From Elusimicrobiota bacterium (lineage in GTDB: Bacteria; Elusimicrobiota; Elusimicrobia; FEN-1173), in NCBI GenBank assembly GCA_016788905.1, contig JAEURZ010000006.1:1-64000 (forward strand): a stretch of DNA of 64,000 bases, read 5' to 3'. The stretch's first letter is position 1. The number at the start of each line of letters is the position of its first letter. The notes under the pieces are model-generated. The model had not been told where the DNA came from. It saw only the letters and a program-made list of their open reading frames with translations, and ran no database searches. The translations under genes and the position numbers were made by a program. Shown here piece by piece: positions 1-8,180 of the stretch.

Positions 1-45
1 TCGCTCAACACACAACCGTTGCCGTCCTTGTTGCCAGTGAAATAG

Positions 46-159
46 CTCCGGGGGGTGAAACCCCCTGAACGGTTACAAAACAACAAGTTGAAACGGCTGG
101 TGGCGGACCAAGCATTGGACATTTTGGGTTTAAAGGAAATTAACTCAAAAACCTGGTAA
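46..159 (+). pseudogene. IS3 OrfA C-terminal remnant
   Basis: The open frame ends with a Lys/Leu-rich leucine-zipper-like stretch (reading NKLKRLVADQALD) that is typical of the C-terminus of IS3 OrfA proteins. The N-terminal helix-turn-helix part is absent: an in-frame stop lies at 43-45. OrfB continues in the -1 frame from about 144, as expected for programmed frameshifting at the A5 run at 147-151. Confidence 0.6.
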
Positions 160-1003
160 GGCTCAGGGCGAAGCGGCAGGCGGTAGATCATCTCACCGAC
201 CATCTTGGGTTGAGCGAACGAAGGAGCTGCTGCTTGGTGGGGTTGAGTCGTGGGACGCATTTCTACAAGATCAAGAACCGTTCCCTGGATGAAAGAGTTC
301 GGAAAAGAATGCGTGAAATTCCTGAAAAGAAACGACGATGGGGATGTCCGCTCATTCATAAGGTCTTGATGCGTGAAGATTGGTGAGCAATCACAAACGG
401 ACGAAGCGATTGTATCGGGAAGAAAAGCTGCCATTGAGAACACGAAAGAGAAAGAAGCGGGGCTGTCACTTGCGGGTGGAAATGCCAATACCGGAACGGG
501 CCAACCAGCGGTGGTCGATGGATTTCGTGTCGGACCGGATCTGGCGGGGACGCCGGTTTCGGGTGTTTACGATCGTGGACGACTACACCCGGGAATGCCT
601 GGCTCTGGAGGTGGACACATCCATTGGCGGAGCCCGTGTGGCGCGTGTGTTGGACCGGATTGTAGCCCAACGCGGCCGTCCGGAGTGGATTCGGATGGAC
701 AACGGCCCAGCATTTACCGGACAAGCGTTGGATGAATGGGGCTATCGGAATGGGGTGAAACTGGATTTTATTGATCCAGGGAAACCAACGCAGAACGCGT
801 TTATCGAGAACTTCAATTCGATCCTGCGACCGGAATGCCTGAACGACCACTGGTTCACAAGTTTGCAGGAGGCCCGGGACATTATCGAAGCGTGGCGTTT
901 GGAATACAATAGAGAACGTCCTCACGGATCACTGGGGGACCTCACGCCAAGGAAATTTGCTACAAAAGCATCGTTGGGACTCTACTTGGCAGTGGCACAA
1001 TAA
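144..1003 (+). pseudogene. IS3-family transposase OrfB, frameshifted
   Basis: The OrfB N-terminal part (HTH_21-like, with GLSERR and LVGLSRGTHFYK motifs) reads from about 159 to a stop at 384-386. The integrase core continues in the next frame from 380 to 1003. Restoring a single G in the TTGGTGAG stretch around 381-385 would join them into the continuous motif REDWVSNHKR. The core retains the DDE residues: D in WSMDFVSD, D in RMDNGPAF and E in FIENFN. The element is therefore probably a recently inactivated copy, unless this is an assembly error. Confidence 0.85.
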
Positions 1004-1048
1004 TGGGGGTATGACCACAGTGGAAACACCGATCCGCCAGGAGGATGT

Positions 1049-1561
1049 GTGAACGAACCTGTTCGGTTGCGCCCGTCCTGTTCGAGCGATGCTCGCCTGA
1101 GCCATAAGTGGCGAAACGAACCGGCTGTCCGTCGGGTTTCTTTTCAACAGGGCTCGATTCCCCTCCGGCACCACTTGACATGGTACCGGAAGGCATTGAC
1201 CGATATTATTACCCGTGTTTGTGTGGGGGAGAATCGCCCTGGATTTTCCATCGCTCCCGTTCGCTTTCAAAGAACCAAACCGTTTGTGCGGATTAGTGTT
1301 GTGGTGGATTATCGTTCTCGTGTACGAAGCATGGGCAGTTCCCTCATTCAACACGGCTGTCACCGTCTTCAGGCGGAGGGGGCGGTCCTTTTGGGAGGGG
1401 TCGCCGGTCGGACCCACGTCTTGGAGATGGTTCGGCGTTATCCTATTTCTTTAATCGGGAATCATAGAAAGCGAGCTGCCATGTCCGTTGCCGGTCGCCG
1501 TTTAGTGGACGGAGGTGGGACCCGCCGCGTCGCGGAGTTGACGGCATCCTGTCTCCTATGA
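1049..1561 (+). CDS. GNAT-family N-acetyltransferase, sugar-locus type
   Basis: The 170-residue protein reads like the small GNAT acetyltransferases of nonulosonate and surface-sugar loci. An N-terminal VRLRPSCSSDARL stretch is followed by a WRNEPAVRRVSF motif, and a variant acetyl-CoA loop (RSMGSSLIQHG, close to the RGxGxxLL consensus) lies near residues 110-120. It starts with GTG close behind an AGGAGG ribosome site at 1039-1044. Its last bases overlap the ATG of the next gene by four bases, so it is the first gene of the operon. The acceptor sugar cannot be deduced. The call is from motif recognition. Confidence 0.65.
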   Translation: MNEPVRLRPSCSSDARLSHKWRNEPAVRRVSFQQGSIPLRHHLTWYRKALTDIITRVCVGENRPGFSIAPVRFQRTKPFVRISVVVDYRSRVRSMGSSLIQHGCHRLQAEGAVLLGGVAGRTHVLEMVRRYPISLIGNHRKRAAMSVAGRRLVDGGGTRRVAELTASCLL

Positions 1562-2982
1562 CTCTCGAGGCGCTTTTCTCCCTTGAGAAGGACGATGAGC
1601 TCTTAAGTTTCCGGTTTGCCTATGACGGGTTCTTGATGTGGCCATTCATTCGGTTTCCCCTTTTTCTCGAAGCGTTGGCGGTGGAGCATGGGTTCCGTGT
1701 CCTGGAGCCAATACGGCGCTTTTCCACCTATCGCACCTTGAAATACTTGATCCAGTCGTGGGTGGAAAACCCACTCAGGATGAAGGGGCCTAGTGATATT
1801 CTGCTTTTTGGGTCCACCGCCGGGGTCTCTGTTCTTCGGAATGGGAAATGGTTTGGGCGTGTCAACGATTATTACGCTTTGTTAGAAGAAGAGCGGACGG
1901 TGGTCATTGATAAATCCCAGGATAGAGAATTTAAACGGCCCCGCACGCCCCGGCGGATCGCGGCCCAGGACTGGATCAGTATCCGTGCGGAGGTGGGCCG
2001 TCTTTTCATGGGCCAAAATTCGAAGGATAAGACAAGAATTGACCAATTTATTGCATACTTACGGGACAAAATTCCCCAAACGCTTGATGATTCGGTTTGG
2101 TCCTATTTGGCCGAAACATTAAAACGGGTCGGGGGTCGGCTCGTGGGGTTGCACAATGGATACCGTCGCCTTTTCGACCGTTTACGCCCAACGCTTGTTT
2201 TGCTGGAGGATGCCAGTTACGGAAGCGAGGCCTACCTGGTGAAATGGGCCAAGGATGCCGGTATTATAACGGCTGAAATCCAGCACGGGCTTATTGTTCC
2301 CTCGCACCACGCCTATCGATTTGGTAACGGTCTTTTTGCAAGCACCGATTACGGCCGATACCTGCCGGACTTTTTACTTACGTATGGAAGCTTTTGGAGC
2401 AACAATGCGCGAACCCCTTCTGAAAAAATTGTGATCGGCAATGCCCATTTGACAGAAAGCACACGCGGCTGGACAAAGTCTGTTGGTCGAGATCACCGGC
2501 CCACAATGATTATCATCTCACAACCGGATGTGGTCGACCATTTGACGTCGTTGGCCATGGATTTTTCCCGAGAGTGGGGGAGCAGGGGTCACATTATCTA
2601 CCGGCTTCATCCAACCGAGGTGCCTCATCGGAATGATTACTCGGCCCTGGAAGAAAGATCCAACATTACGATCAGTGATGCTGGAGATATCTACGACCTG
2701 TTGAGACAGGCCGATGGAGTGATCGGCTCTTCTTCGACCGTGCTCTTTGAAGCCGTCGGTTTTCGAATTCCGGTTTATGTACATGATAATCCTGGATCAC
2801 GGTTGTATGTTCCATTAAACTTTGGGAGATGGTTCAAAACCGCAAGAGAGCTTATGAGTCTGATGGAAACCACCGATCCATCTCCACCGGACCCCGCCCT
2901 ATACTGGGCTCCAGAGTGGCAAGCGAACTATCGACGTTTCCTCTCAGAAAGAATTTTTAAGCCAAGGGAGGTCTCATCTTGA
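1558..2982 (+). CDS. Surface polysaccharide transferase-like protein
   Basis: The 474-residue cytosolic protein has no signal peptide or clear membrane segment. A central motif (AEIQHGLIVPSHHAYRF, near residue 240) and the later stretches YRLHPTE and GSSSTVLFEAVGFRIPVYV resemble the nucleotide-binding half of CDP-glycerol glycerophosphotransferase and capsule polysaccharide synthesis proteins (GT-B fold). It overlaps the preceding GNAT gene (ATGA) and the following amidotransferase, so it is probably co-translated. It likely adds a sugar or polyol phosphate to a surface glycan; donor and acceptor are unknown. Confidence 0.55.
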   Translation: MTLEALFSLEKDDELLSFRFAYDGFLMWPFIRFPLFLEALAVEHGFRVLEPIRRFSTYRTLKYLIQSWVENPLRMKGPSDILLFGSTAGVSVLRNGKWFGRVNDYYALLEEERTVVIDKSQDREFKRPRTPRRIAAQDWISIRAEVGRLFMGQNSKDKTRIDQFIAYLRDKIPQTLDDSVWSYLAETLKRVGGRLVGLHNGYRRLFDRLRPTLVLLEDASYGSEAYLVKWAKDAGIITAEIQHGLIVPSHHAYRFGNGLFASTDYGRYLPDFLLTYGSFWSNNARTPSEKIVIGNAHLTESTRGWTKSVGRDHRPTMIIISQPDVVDHLTSLAMDFSREWGSRGHIIYRLHPTEVPHRNDYSALEERSNITISDAGDIYDLLRQADGVIGSSSTVLFEAVGFRIPVYVHDNPGSRLYVPLNFGRWFKTARELMSLMETTDPSPPDPALYWAPEWQANYRRFLSERIFKPREVSS

Positions 2983-4133
2983 TATCGACTCCACCTCCTC
3001 CTCAAACAGTTTGTACCCGTTGCCTGATGGACACGACGGATCCCCATATCGTTTTTGATGGGGAAGGGGTTTGTGATCATTGTAGCGCCGCGTTTTGGCG
3101 ATTAAAGAATTCCGCATGGAATTTGTCGCCCGATGCAAAGATCAAAGCGTTGGACCAACTGGTAAAAAAGATAAAAGTCCAGGGAAGGGGAAAACGATAC
3201 GATTGCGTGATTGGTGTCAGTGGCGGAGTGGACAGCACTTATGTGGCCTTCATGGCAAAAAAAAATGGATTGCGGCCATTGGCGGTCCATTTCGATAATG
3301 GGTGGAATTCGGAATTGGCCGTGGCCAACATTGAGAAAACTCTAAAAAGATTGGGGATTGATCTATACACTTTTGTCGTGGATTGGGAAGAGTTTCGAGA
3401 TCTTCAATTATCATTTTTGAAGGCCTCAACTCCAGATTCTGAAATCCCAACGGATCATGGGATTTTTTCACTGCTCTTTCAGGTGGCCAGAAAAGAAGGG
3501 CTTCGCTATATTTTAGCGGGGACCAACGCGGCCACGGAATCCATTATGCCGTTGGCGTGGTCGAGGGGGCACAACGATTGGAAATACATACAATCCGTTC
3601 AGAGACTTTTTGGGACGGTCCGTTTAACCACCTTTCCGCACCGGACGCTCTGGTCCGATGCGTTCATGCGGGTTTTGTTACGCATTCAGTGGGTCCATTT
3701 TTTAGACTTTTTCGAATATAACAAAGCGAACGCCGAAAAATATTTAGAAAAAGAAATACATTGGAAACCGTATGGAGGAAAGCATTATGAATCCATTTAT
3801 ACGCGGTTTTTCCAGGGCTATATCCTTCCCAAAAAGTTTGGCATCGACAAGAGAAAAGCCCATCTTTCAAGTATAATCATGTCCGGTCAACGATCAAGGG
3901 CACAGGCCCTCGCGGAATTGAATAAACCTCCGCTTGATTCGCGGATGGCTGAAGAAGATCGTGTTTTTGTGATCCAAAAGTTGGGATTGACGGAACAAGC
4001 CTTTGATGAAATCATGGCGGCTCCACCCCGTTCGTTTCAGGAGTTCCCTTCCTATGGGAAAAGTTGGTATTTCCGATGGTTAACGAGAATTTACCGTTCT
4101 ACCCTAGGATCACATCGTGATCGTTATTGTTGA
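2979..4133 (+). CDS. N-acetyl sugar amidotransferase (WbpG/PseA-like)
   Basis: The 384-residue enzyme has a CxxC...CxxC zinc-ribbon start (CTRCLMD near residue 12 and CDHC near residue 33). An N-type PP-loop ATP pyrophosphatase motif (SGGVDST, near residue 81) follows. This is the family that converts a sugar N-acetyl group to an acetamidino group using ammonia. It starts with TTG overlapping the previous stop codon, and its end overlaps hisH. The order amidotransferase-hisH-hisF matches wbpG-hisH2-hisF2 clusters, where HisH/HisF-like proteins are proposed to deliver ammonia. Confidence 0.85.
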   Translation: MISTPPPPQTVCTRCLMDTTDPHIVFDGEGVCDHCSAAFWRLKNSAWNLSPDAKIKALDQLVKKIKVQGRGKRYDCVIGVSGGVDSTYVAFMAKKNGLRPLAVHFDNGWNSELAVANIEKTLKRLGIDLYTFVVDWEEFRDLQLSFLKASTPDSEIPTDHGIFSLLFQVARKEGLRYILAGTNAATESIMPLAWSRGHNDWKYIQSVQRLFGTVRLTTFPHRTLWSDAFMRVLLRIQWVHFLDFFEYNKANAEKYLEKEIHWKPYGGKHYESIYTRFFQGYILPKKFGIDKRKAHLSSIIMSGQRSRAQALAELNKPPLDSRMAEEDRVFVIQKLGLTEQAFDEIMAAPPRSFQEFPSYGKSWYFRWLTRIYRSTLGSHRDRYC

Positions 4134-4725
4134 CGCGGGCATGGGGAACGTTGGGTCGATTGCCAATATGATCAAGCGATCGGGGCATCAGGCAGAGGTT
4201 TCAGCGAACCCCGAGGTGATCGGCAAAGCCTCGCGTTTGATCTTGCCGGGAGTCGGGGCCTTTGATGCGGGTGTTCACGCTCTCCGTTCTCATAATTTGT
4301 GGGACGTTTTGGACCGGCGGGTCAGGGAAGGAATCCCTTTGTTGGGGATTTGTTTGGGGATGCATCTTTTAACGGAAGGGAGCGAGGAGGGGGTGGAAAA
4401 GGGATTCGGATGGATATCCGGACGAGCGGTGCGCATTTCTCCGGTGGCCGAAAAAAAAATTCCGCATATGGGATGGTCCGAAATTCAAAAGCTCCGACCT
4501 TCGCCGTTGTTTGATGAAACGGATCCATCACCCCGATTCTATTTCGTGCATTCATTCCATGTGGTTTGTGATCGGGAAGAGGATATAGTGGCCACCGTTC
4601 CTTACGGGGAAGAAGTTACCGCAGTTCTTCATCGTGACCATATATTTGGGACTCAATTCCACCCTGAAAAAAGTCACCGATTTGGTGTGGCTGTCTTTAA
4701 GAGATTTATAGAGTTTAAAGCATGA
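4117..4725 (+). CDS. hisH: HisH-type glutamine amidotransferase (polysaccharide-locus paralogue)
   Basis: This is a class I glutaminase of 202 residues. It has the oxyanion strand LPGVGAFD, a nucleophile Cys at about residue 79 in GICLGMH, and the His/Glu pair in TQFHPEKS near the C-terminus. It releases ammonia from glutamine. The GTG start overlaps the amidotransferase gene by 17 bases, and the stop overlaps hisF. Because no other histidine genes are nearby and the partner is an amidotransferase, it most likely serves surface-sugar amidination rather than histidine synthesis. Confidence 0.9.
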   Translation: MIVIVDAGMGNVGSIANMIKRSGHQAEVSANPEVIGKASRLILPGVGAFDAGVHALRSHNLWDVLDRRVREGIPLLGICLGMHLLTEGSEEGVEKGFGWISGRAVRISPVAEKKIPHMGWSEIQKLRPSPLFDETDPSPRFYFVHSFHVVCDREEDIVATVPYGEEVTAVLHRDHIFGTQFHPEKSHRFGVAVFKRFIEFKA

Positions 4726-5501
4726 CGTTACCAAGGATCATCCCTTGCTTATTGCTCCAGAAAGGGCGTTTAGTCAAAACACGGTGTTTTGAAAACCCCA
4801 TTTACGTTGGAGACCCCATTAATACCGTTCGCATCTTCAATGAGAAAGAGGTCGATGAACTCTTTTTGATCGACGTTTCTGCCACGGCGCAGGCCAGGCA
4901 TCCTGATTTTGATCTACTTTCAAAAATTTCACGAGAGGCTTTCATGCCCCTCGGATATGGGGGAGGGATTTCGAACGTTCAGGAGATTCAGCGTCTCTTG
5001 AGCCTGGGGTTTGAAAAAGTGATCATTAACAATGCCGCCTTGAATAATCTGGAGATCATACGTGCTGCGGCAGAACGGTGCGGTTCCCAAAGCGTTGTGG
5101 TTTCCATCGATGTAAAAAAAGATTTTTGGGGACGTCCGAGACTCTACAATCATGTAAAAAGAAAATTCAATAACCGGTCGCCGACGGCGTATGCGGTTCA
5201 GGCCGTCGAAGCCGGAGGAGGAGAAATTCTGTTAACCTCAGTCGATCGGGAAGGGACCATGGAAGGGTTTGATTGCGAATCTATTCGTGACGTCTCTAAA
5301 AGCATTTCGGTCCCCGTTGTGGCTTCGGGCGGTGCGGGGAGCCTTGATCATTTTGGGGAGGCGATCCGATGCGGGGCCTCCGGGGTCGCCGCGGGAAGCT
5401 TCTTCGTCTTCCATGGACCGCATCGTGCTGTGTTGATAACATATCCTTCTCGGGATGAAATATCGCAGGCATTGTCATCCCAAAGGGAAAAATCCACATG
5501 A
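4722..5501 (+). CDS. hisF: HisF-like protein (LPS-type, ammonia channel)
   Basis: This 259-residue TIM-barrel protein of the HisF family has phosphate-binding loops such as GYGGGIS and ASGGAGS. In biosynthetic HisF the first strand reads CLD with the catalytic Asp; here it reads IIPCLLLQKGRLVKT, so that Asp is replaced by Leu. The second catalytic Asp (in VVVSIDVKK) is retained. This suggests imidazole glycerol phosphate synthesis is lost and the barrel acts as an ammonia conduit from HisH to the amidotransferase. It overlaps hisH (ATGA). Confidence 0.85.
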   Translation: MTLPRIIPCLLLQKGRLVKTRCFENPIYVGDPINTVRIFNEKEVDELFLIDVSATAQARHPDFDLLSKISREAFMPLGYGGGISNVQEIQRLLSLGFEKVIINNAALNNLEIIRAAAERCGSQSVVVSIDVKKDFWGRPRLYNHVKRKFNNRSPTAYAVQAVEAGGGEILLTSVDREGTMEGFDCESIRDVSKSISVPVVASGGAGSLDHFGEAIRCGASGVAAGSFFVFHGPHRAVLITYPSRDEISQALSSQREKST

Positions 5502-5847
5502 CTCCGATTCGTTTTTCTTGGGTTGGTTCCGGGAGAATCGTAGCCAAGCACATCGAAGCGTTGACCGCTCTGCCTGAAGCGAATGTGGTTGCGTATGCGA
5601 TTCCCAAGAGGAGCGCGAGGCTTTTTATGGGAAGAAACGAAGTGTCCCTTTGCATGGATTCCCATTCCATTGGGCGATCCCATTTCTCTTCATATTCGGC
5701 CGGCTTACCGTTATCTTAATTACCGCCCGGGGGCTTTTCCCTTCGCAGAAGACATTTCAACAAAAAATTGTGAGTGTGCCACTTTATCCAGGGATGGGCG
5801 ACGAATGTGTAAAAAAGGTTGTTCCGAGGTTCAAGAGTTTTTTCTAG
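5498..5847 (+). pseudogene. Collapsed Gfo/Idh dehydrogenase and DegT aminotransferase remnant
   Basis: Two gene scraps are joined. From 5498 to about 5640 the translation is the Rossmann N-terminus of a Gfo/Idh/MocA dehydrogenase (FSWVGSGRIVAKHIEAL). From about 5670 the translation is the C-terminus of a DegT-type sugar aminotransferase (RPAYRYLNYRPGAFPFAED, then VSVPLYPGMGDECVKK in another frame, ending at 5847). At least two frame changes are needed, so no functional enzyme results. Dehydrogenase, acetyltransferase and DegT aminotransferase are consecutive in diacetamido-uronate loci (wbpB-wbpD-wbpE type), so a deletion between them plausibly made this scar. Confidence 0.75.
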
Positions 5848-5871
5848 GGGGCTAACCCTATTTCCCGATCC

Positions 5872-7077
5872 ATGAAAATCGCTTACCTCACTAATTTCCT
5901 GACCTACGGGGGGGGGACAAGGAGTCTCTTTCTTCTTCTGAAAAGTCTAGGCCCCATGCATTTAGAAAAAAAAGTATTGGTTTCAGAACATCCCACCGAC
6001 TCATTTGAAAGGGTTTTTCTAAAGCATTGCGGGTCCGTGGAACTTATAAAAAACAAACCCCTTAGTCCGGGAGCAAGTTGTGTGACACTTTGTCGACGTC
6101 GTATGGAATCCCCCGTGCCATTGATCCATTCCCTCTCTCTTTGGAAGCCTGATATTGTGCATATTAACGGGGTCATTTATCCACACCTCTTGGAGGAAAT
6201 TAAAAAACAACTTCAATGCGCTGTTATCGTTCATGTACGAGAACATCGGAAACAAAAGGGAGCTTTATGGGGGGGGGGGGCCAGTTGGAATTTTGCCATT
6301 AAACAAATTTATCGATGGGCGGACGCTATTATCGCTATCAGTGATGTGGAAGCCGAATATTTTCGTGGTCACCCAAACCTCCACGTCATCCCGAACCCAT
6401 TTGATTTTTCAGTTATTAAAAAACCAAGGTCTGGAATCCGGGAAGAGTTCGGAATTCAAAAGAAAGTCCTTTTGATCGGAGTCCTATCCGATTGTTACCG
6501 GTCAAAGGGGCAACTTGATTTTGTTGAGGCGATGGGTTTGGTGGCAAAGAGATTCCCTGGGATGGAAGTTTTGGGGGTAATGATGGGGTCTCGTCCACTA
6601 TTGTATTTTTGGAGATATTGGAACCGCCAGGAAACGGGTCGGCAATTTTACGGGCGCCAAATTCGAAAAAGAATTTCAAGTTTAGGGTTGGACAAGCGGA
6701 TTCTCTTTCTTCCCCACCGAGAAGATATCTTTGGTGTTTTAAATGATTTGGACGTTATGGTTCGTCCTTCTCGGTTGGGGGATCCGTGGGGGCGGGACGT
6801 TATTGAAGCCATGGCTTTTGGAAAACCTGTCGTGGCAACTGGGACCTCGAATTACTATGTTGAAAATGAAATTACAGGGTATTTAGTCCCTCCGTATCGG
6901 GAAGATCTCCTGGCCGATCGAATTGAGGATTTGATTCGTGATTCCTCCAAGCGAAAATCTTTTGGAGAAAGGGGTCAGGAGAAAGTTTGGAAAATGTGTG
7001 ATTTACAGAACTATGGCCATCGAATAATGGATCTCTATGATAACCTTTTAAGAAATCAGGGGGCGACCTCATGGTAG
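5872..7077 (+). CDS. Glycosyltransferase family 4, with poly-G tract
   Basis: The 401-residue GT-B enzyme opens with MKIAYLTNFLTYGGG. It carries a C-terminal donor-binding region with RPSRLGDPWGRDVIEAMAFGKPVVAT, including the E(x7)E-like pattern of GT4. It probably transfers a sugar to the growing O-unit on the cytoplasmic face. Two G homopolymers fall in the coding region: G9 at 5908-5916 and G12 at 6269-6280, and the present lengths keep the frame open. A change of one base at the G12 tract would truncate the protein soon after residue 137. It overlaps the next gene by seven bases. Confidence 0.85.
   Translation: MKIAYLTNFLTYGGGTRSLFLLLKSLGPMHLEKKVLVSEHPTDSFERVFLKHCGSVELIKNKPLSPGASCVTLCRRRMESPVPLIHSLSLWKPDIVHINGVIYPHLLEEIKKQLQCAVIVHVREHRKQKGALWGGGASWNFAIKQIYRWADAIIAISDVEAEYFRGHPNLHVIPNPFDFSVIKKPRSGIREEFGIQKKVLLIGVLSDCYRSKGQLDFVEAMGLVAKRFPGMEVLGVMMGSRPLLYFWRYWNRQETGRQFYGRQIRKRISSLGLDKRILFLPHREDIFGVLNDLDVMVRPSRLGDPWGRDVIEAMAFGKPVVATGTSNYYVENEITGYLVPPYREDLLADRIEDLIRDSSKRKSFGERGQEKVWKMCDLQNYGHRIMDLYDNLLRNQGATSW
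6269..6280 (+). repeat. G12 homopolymer inside glycosyltransferase gene
   Basis: Twelve consecutive G residues encode Trp-Gly-Gly-Gly and the first base of Ala (codons 133-137). It is the longest G run I found in the window; other runs reach 7-9. Such tracts in surface-sugar genes are classical slipped-strand contingency sites, but only one allele is visible here. Confidence 0.95.
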
Positions 7078-8123
7078 GGTTGCAATCTTTGCGCCTCGGT
7101 TATGTCCCTTACAGTAATGCGTTTGATCATCCTGGTGACCGGCGACGATTTTGCCACTACGCCAACCGACGAGGTTTTCCCCTTAATATCGCAGATCCAA
7201 ATAAAACATACGATGCGGTAATTGTTTCTGAAGGAGGGGATTTGAGCGTTTGGAGCCAATATCAGAAAGGGAAAGTGATCTTTGATATGGTTAACGCGAA
7301 CCTGGATGTCCCCCGAACAGAGATGAAAGGACTTATGCGAGGATTAGCCAAATTTGTTTCTGGTCAGCATCATCGGTTAACGTTCAATTACTGGAGAACG
7401 ATTCAGGAAATGTGCCGAAATTCCGAGGCTGTTGTGTGTGGATCTCCTGAACAAGCGGATCGAATTCGCCCGTTCCAGTCGAATGTTCACGCGATTCTTG
7501 ATCATCATGGAATGTATGATCACGTCAAAGAAGATTTTACCCCCAGCGACCCCTTTCGGTTGGTGTGGGAGGGCCTGCCTCATAACGCGGCTTTCTTTTC
7601 AGAGATTAAAGATGTACTGGTTTCACTCCACCACCGCCATGGGTTGTCTCTGCATGTTATCACCACTCCCCTTTCAAAACGCTTTCTTTCAAAATATGGC
7701 TCTGTCCGTGTGGAAAGTCTCTTGCCCCCCCTTCCTTTCCCTGTATTTGTCTACCCATGGGATGAACGAACGGTTTCCAGCATTATCACCTCCTGCGACC
7801 TTGCCCTAATTCCTATCCCCATGAAGAGTGCGTTCAATTCGCTTAAGCCAGAAAACAAGCTCCTTATCTTTTGGCGAATGGGGATGCCGGTTGTCACCTC
7901 GGCTATTCCATCCTATGTTCGGGTCATGCGGGAAGCTGGCGTTTCCCAGGTTTGCCGAAATCTTTCGGAGTGGGAAAGCACCTTGGAGCGCTGTATTTCT
8001 GATTTCTCAACGAGATGTGAAACATCGGATCGAGGAAAAAAATATGTGGCCACCCATTGTCGCGAAGACCACTGGCTGACCAAATGGGACGCGGTGTTTT
8101 CCTCTATGGGACTGGAATTGTAA
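7071..8123 (+). CDS. Glycosyltransferase-like protein, unclassified
   Basis: The 350-residue protein has no signal peptide. Its layout suggests a GT-B fold: an N-terminal half with YDAVIVSEGGDLSVW, a hinge near residue 155, and a C-terminal half with PWDERTVSSIITSCDLALIPI and PENKLLIFWRMGMPVVTS. The last motif resembles the donor-side loop of family 1/4 transferases. It overlaps the preceding GT4 gene and is the last gene of the polysaccharide operon before a 57-base gap. No specific substrate can be assigned. Confidence 0.5.
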   Translation: MVGLQSLRLGYVPYSNAFDHPGDRRRFCHYANRRGFPLNIADPNKTYDAVIVSEGGDLSVWSQYQKGKVIFDMVNANLDVPRTEMKGLMRGLAKFVSGQHHRLTFNYWRTIQEMCRNSEAVVCGSPEQADRIRPFQSNVHAILDHHGMYDHVKEDFTPSDPFRLVWEGLPHNAAFFSEIKDVLVSLHHRHGLSLHVITTPLSKRFLSKYGSVRVESLLPPLPFPVFVYPWDERTVSSIITSCDLALIPIPMKSAFNSLKPENKLLIFWRMGMPVVTSAIPSYVRVMREAGVSQVCRNLSEWESTLERCISDFSTRCETSDRGKKYVATHCREDHWLTKWDAVFSSMGLEL

Positions 8124-8180
8124 CCCAACTATGAATCCCACCCGTTTTTCTTCTCCACCCATAAAGCGAGGAGATCAATA

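Larger units (their letters stand above)
1..1010 (+). mobile_element. Decayed IS3-family insertion sequence (partial)
   Basis: The segment holds the tail of an IS3 OrfA and most of an OrfB in the usual -1 frame relation, so it is an IS3-family element whose left end lies outside the window or has been lost. OrfB is broken by a frameshift near 381. I could not identify terminal inverted repeats. It lies immediately upstream of the polysaccharide operon, whose first gene starts about 45 bases after the OrfB stop. Confidence 0.8.
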
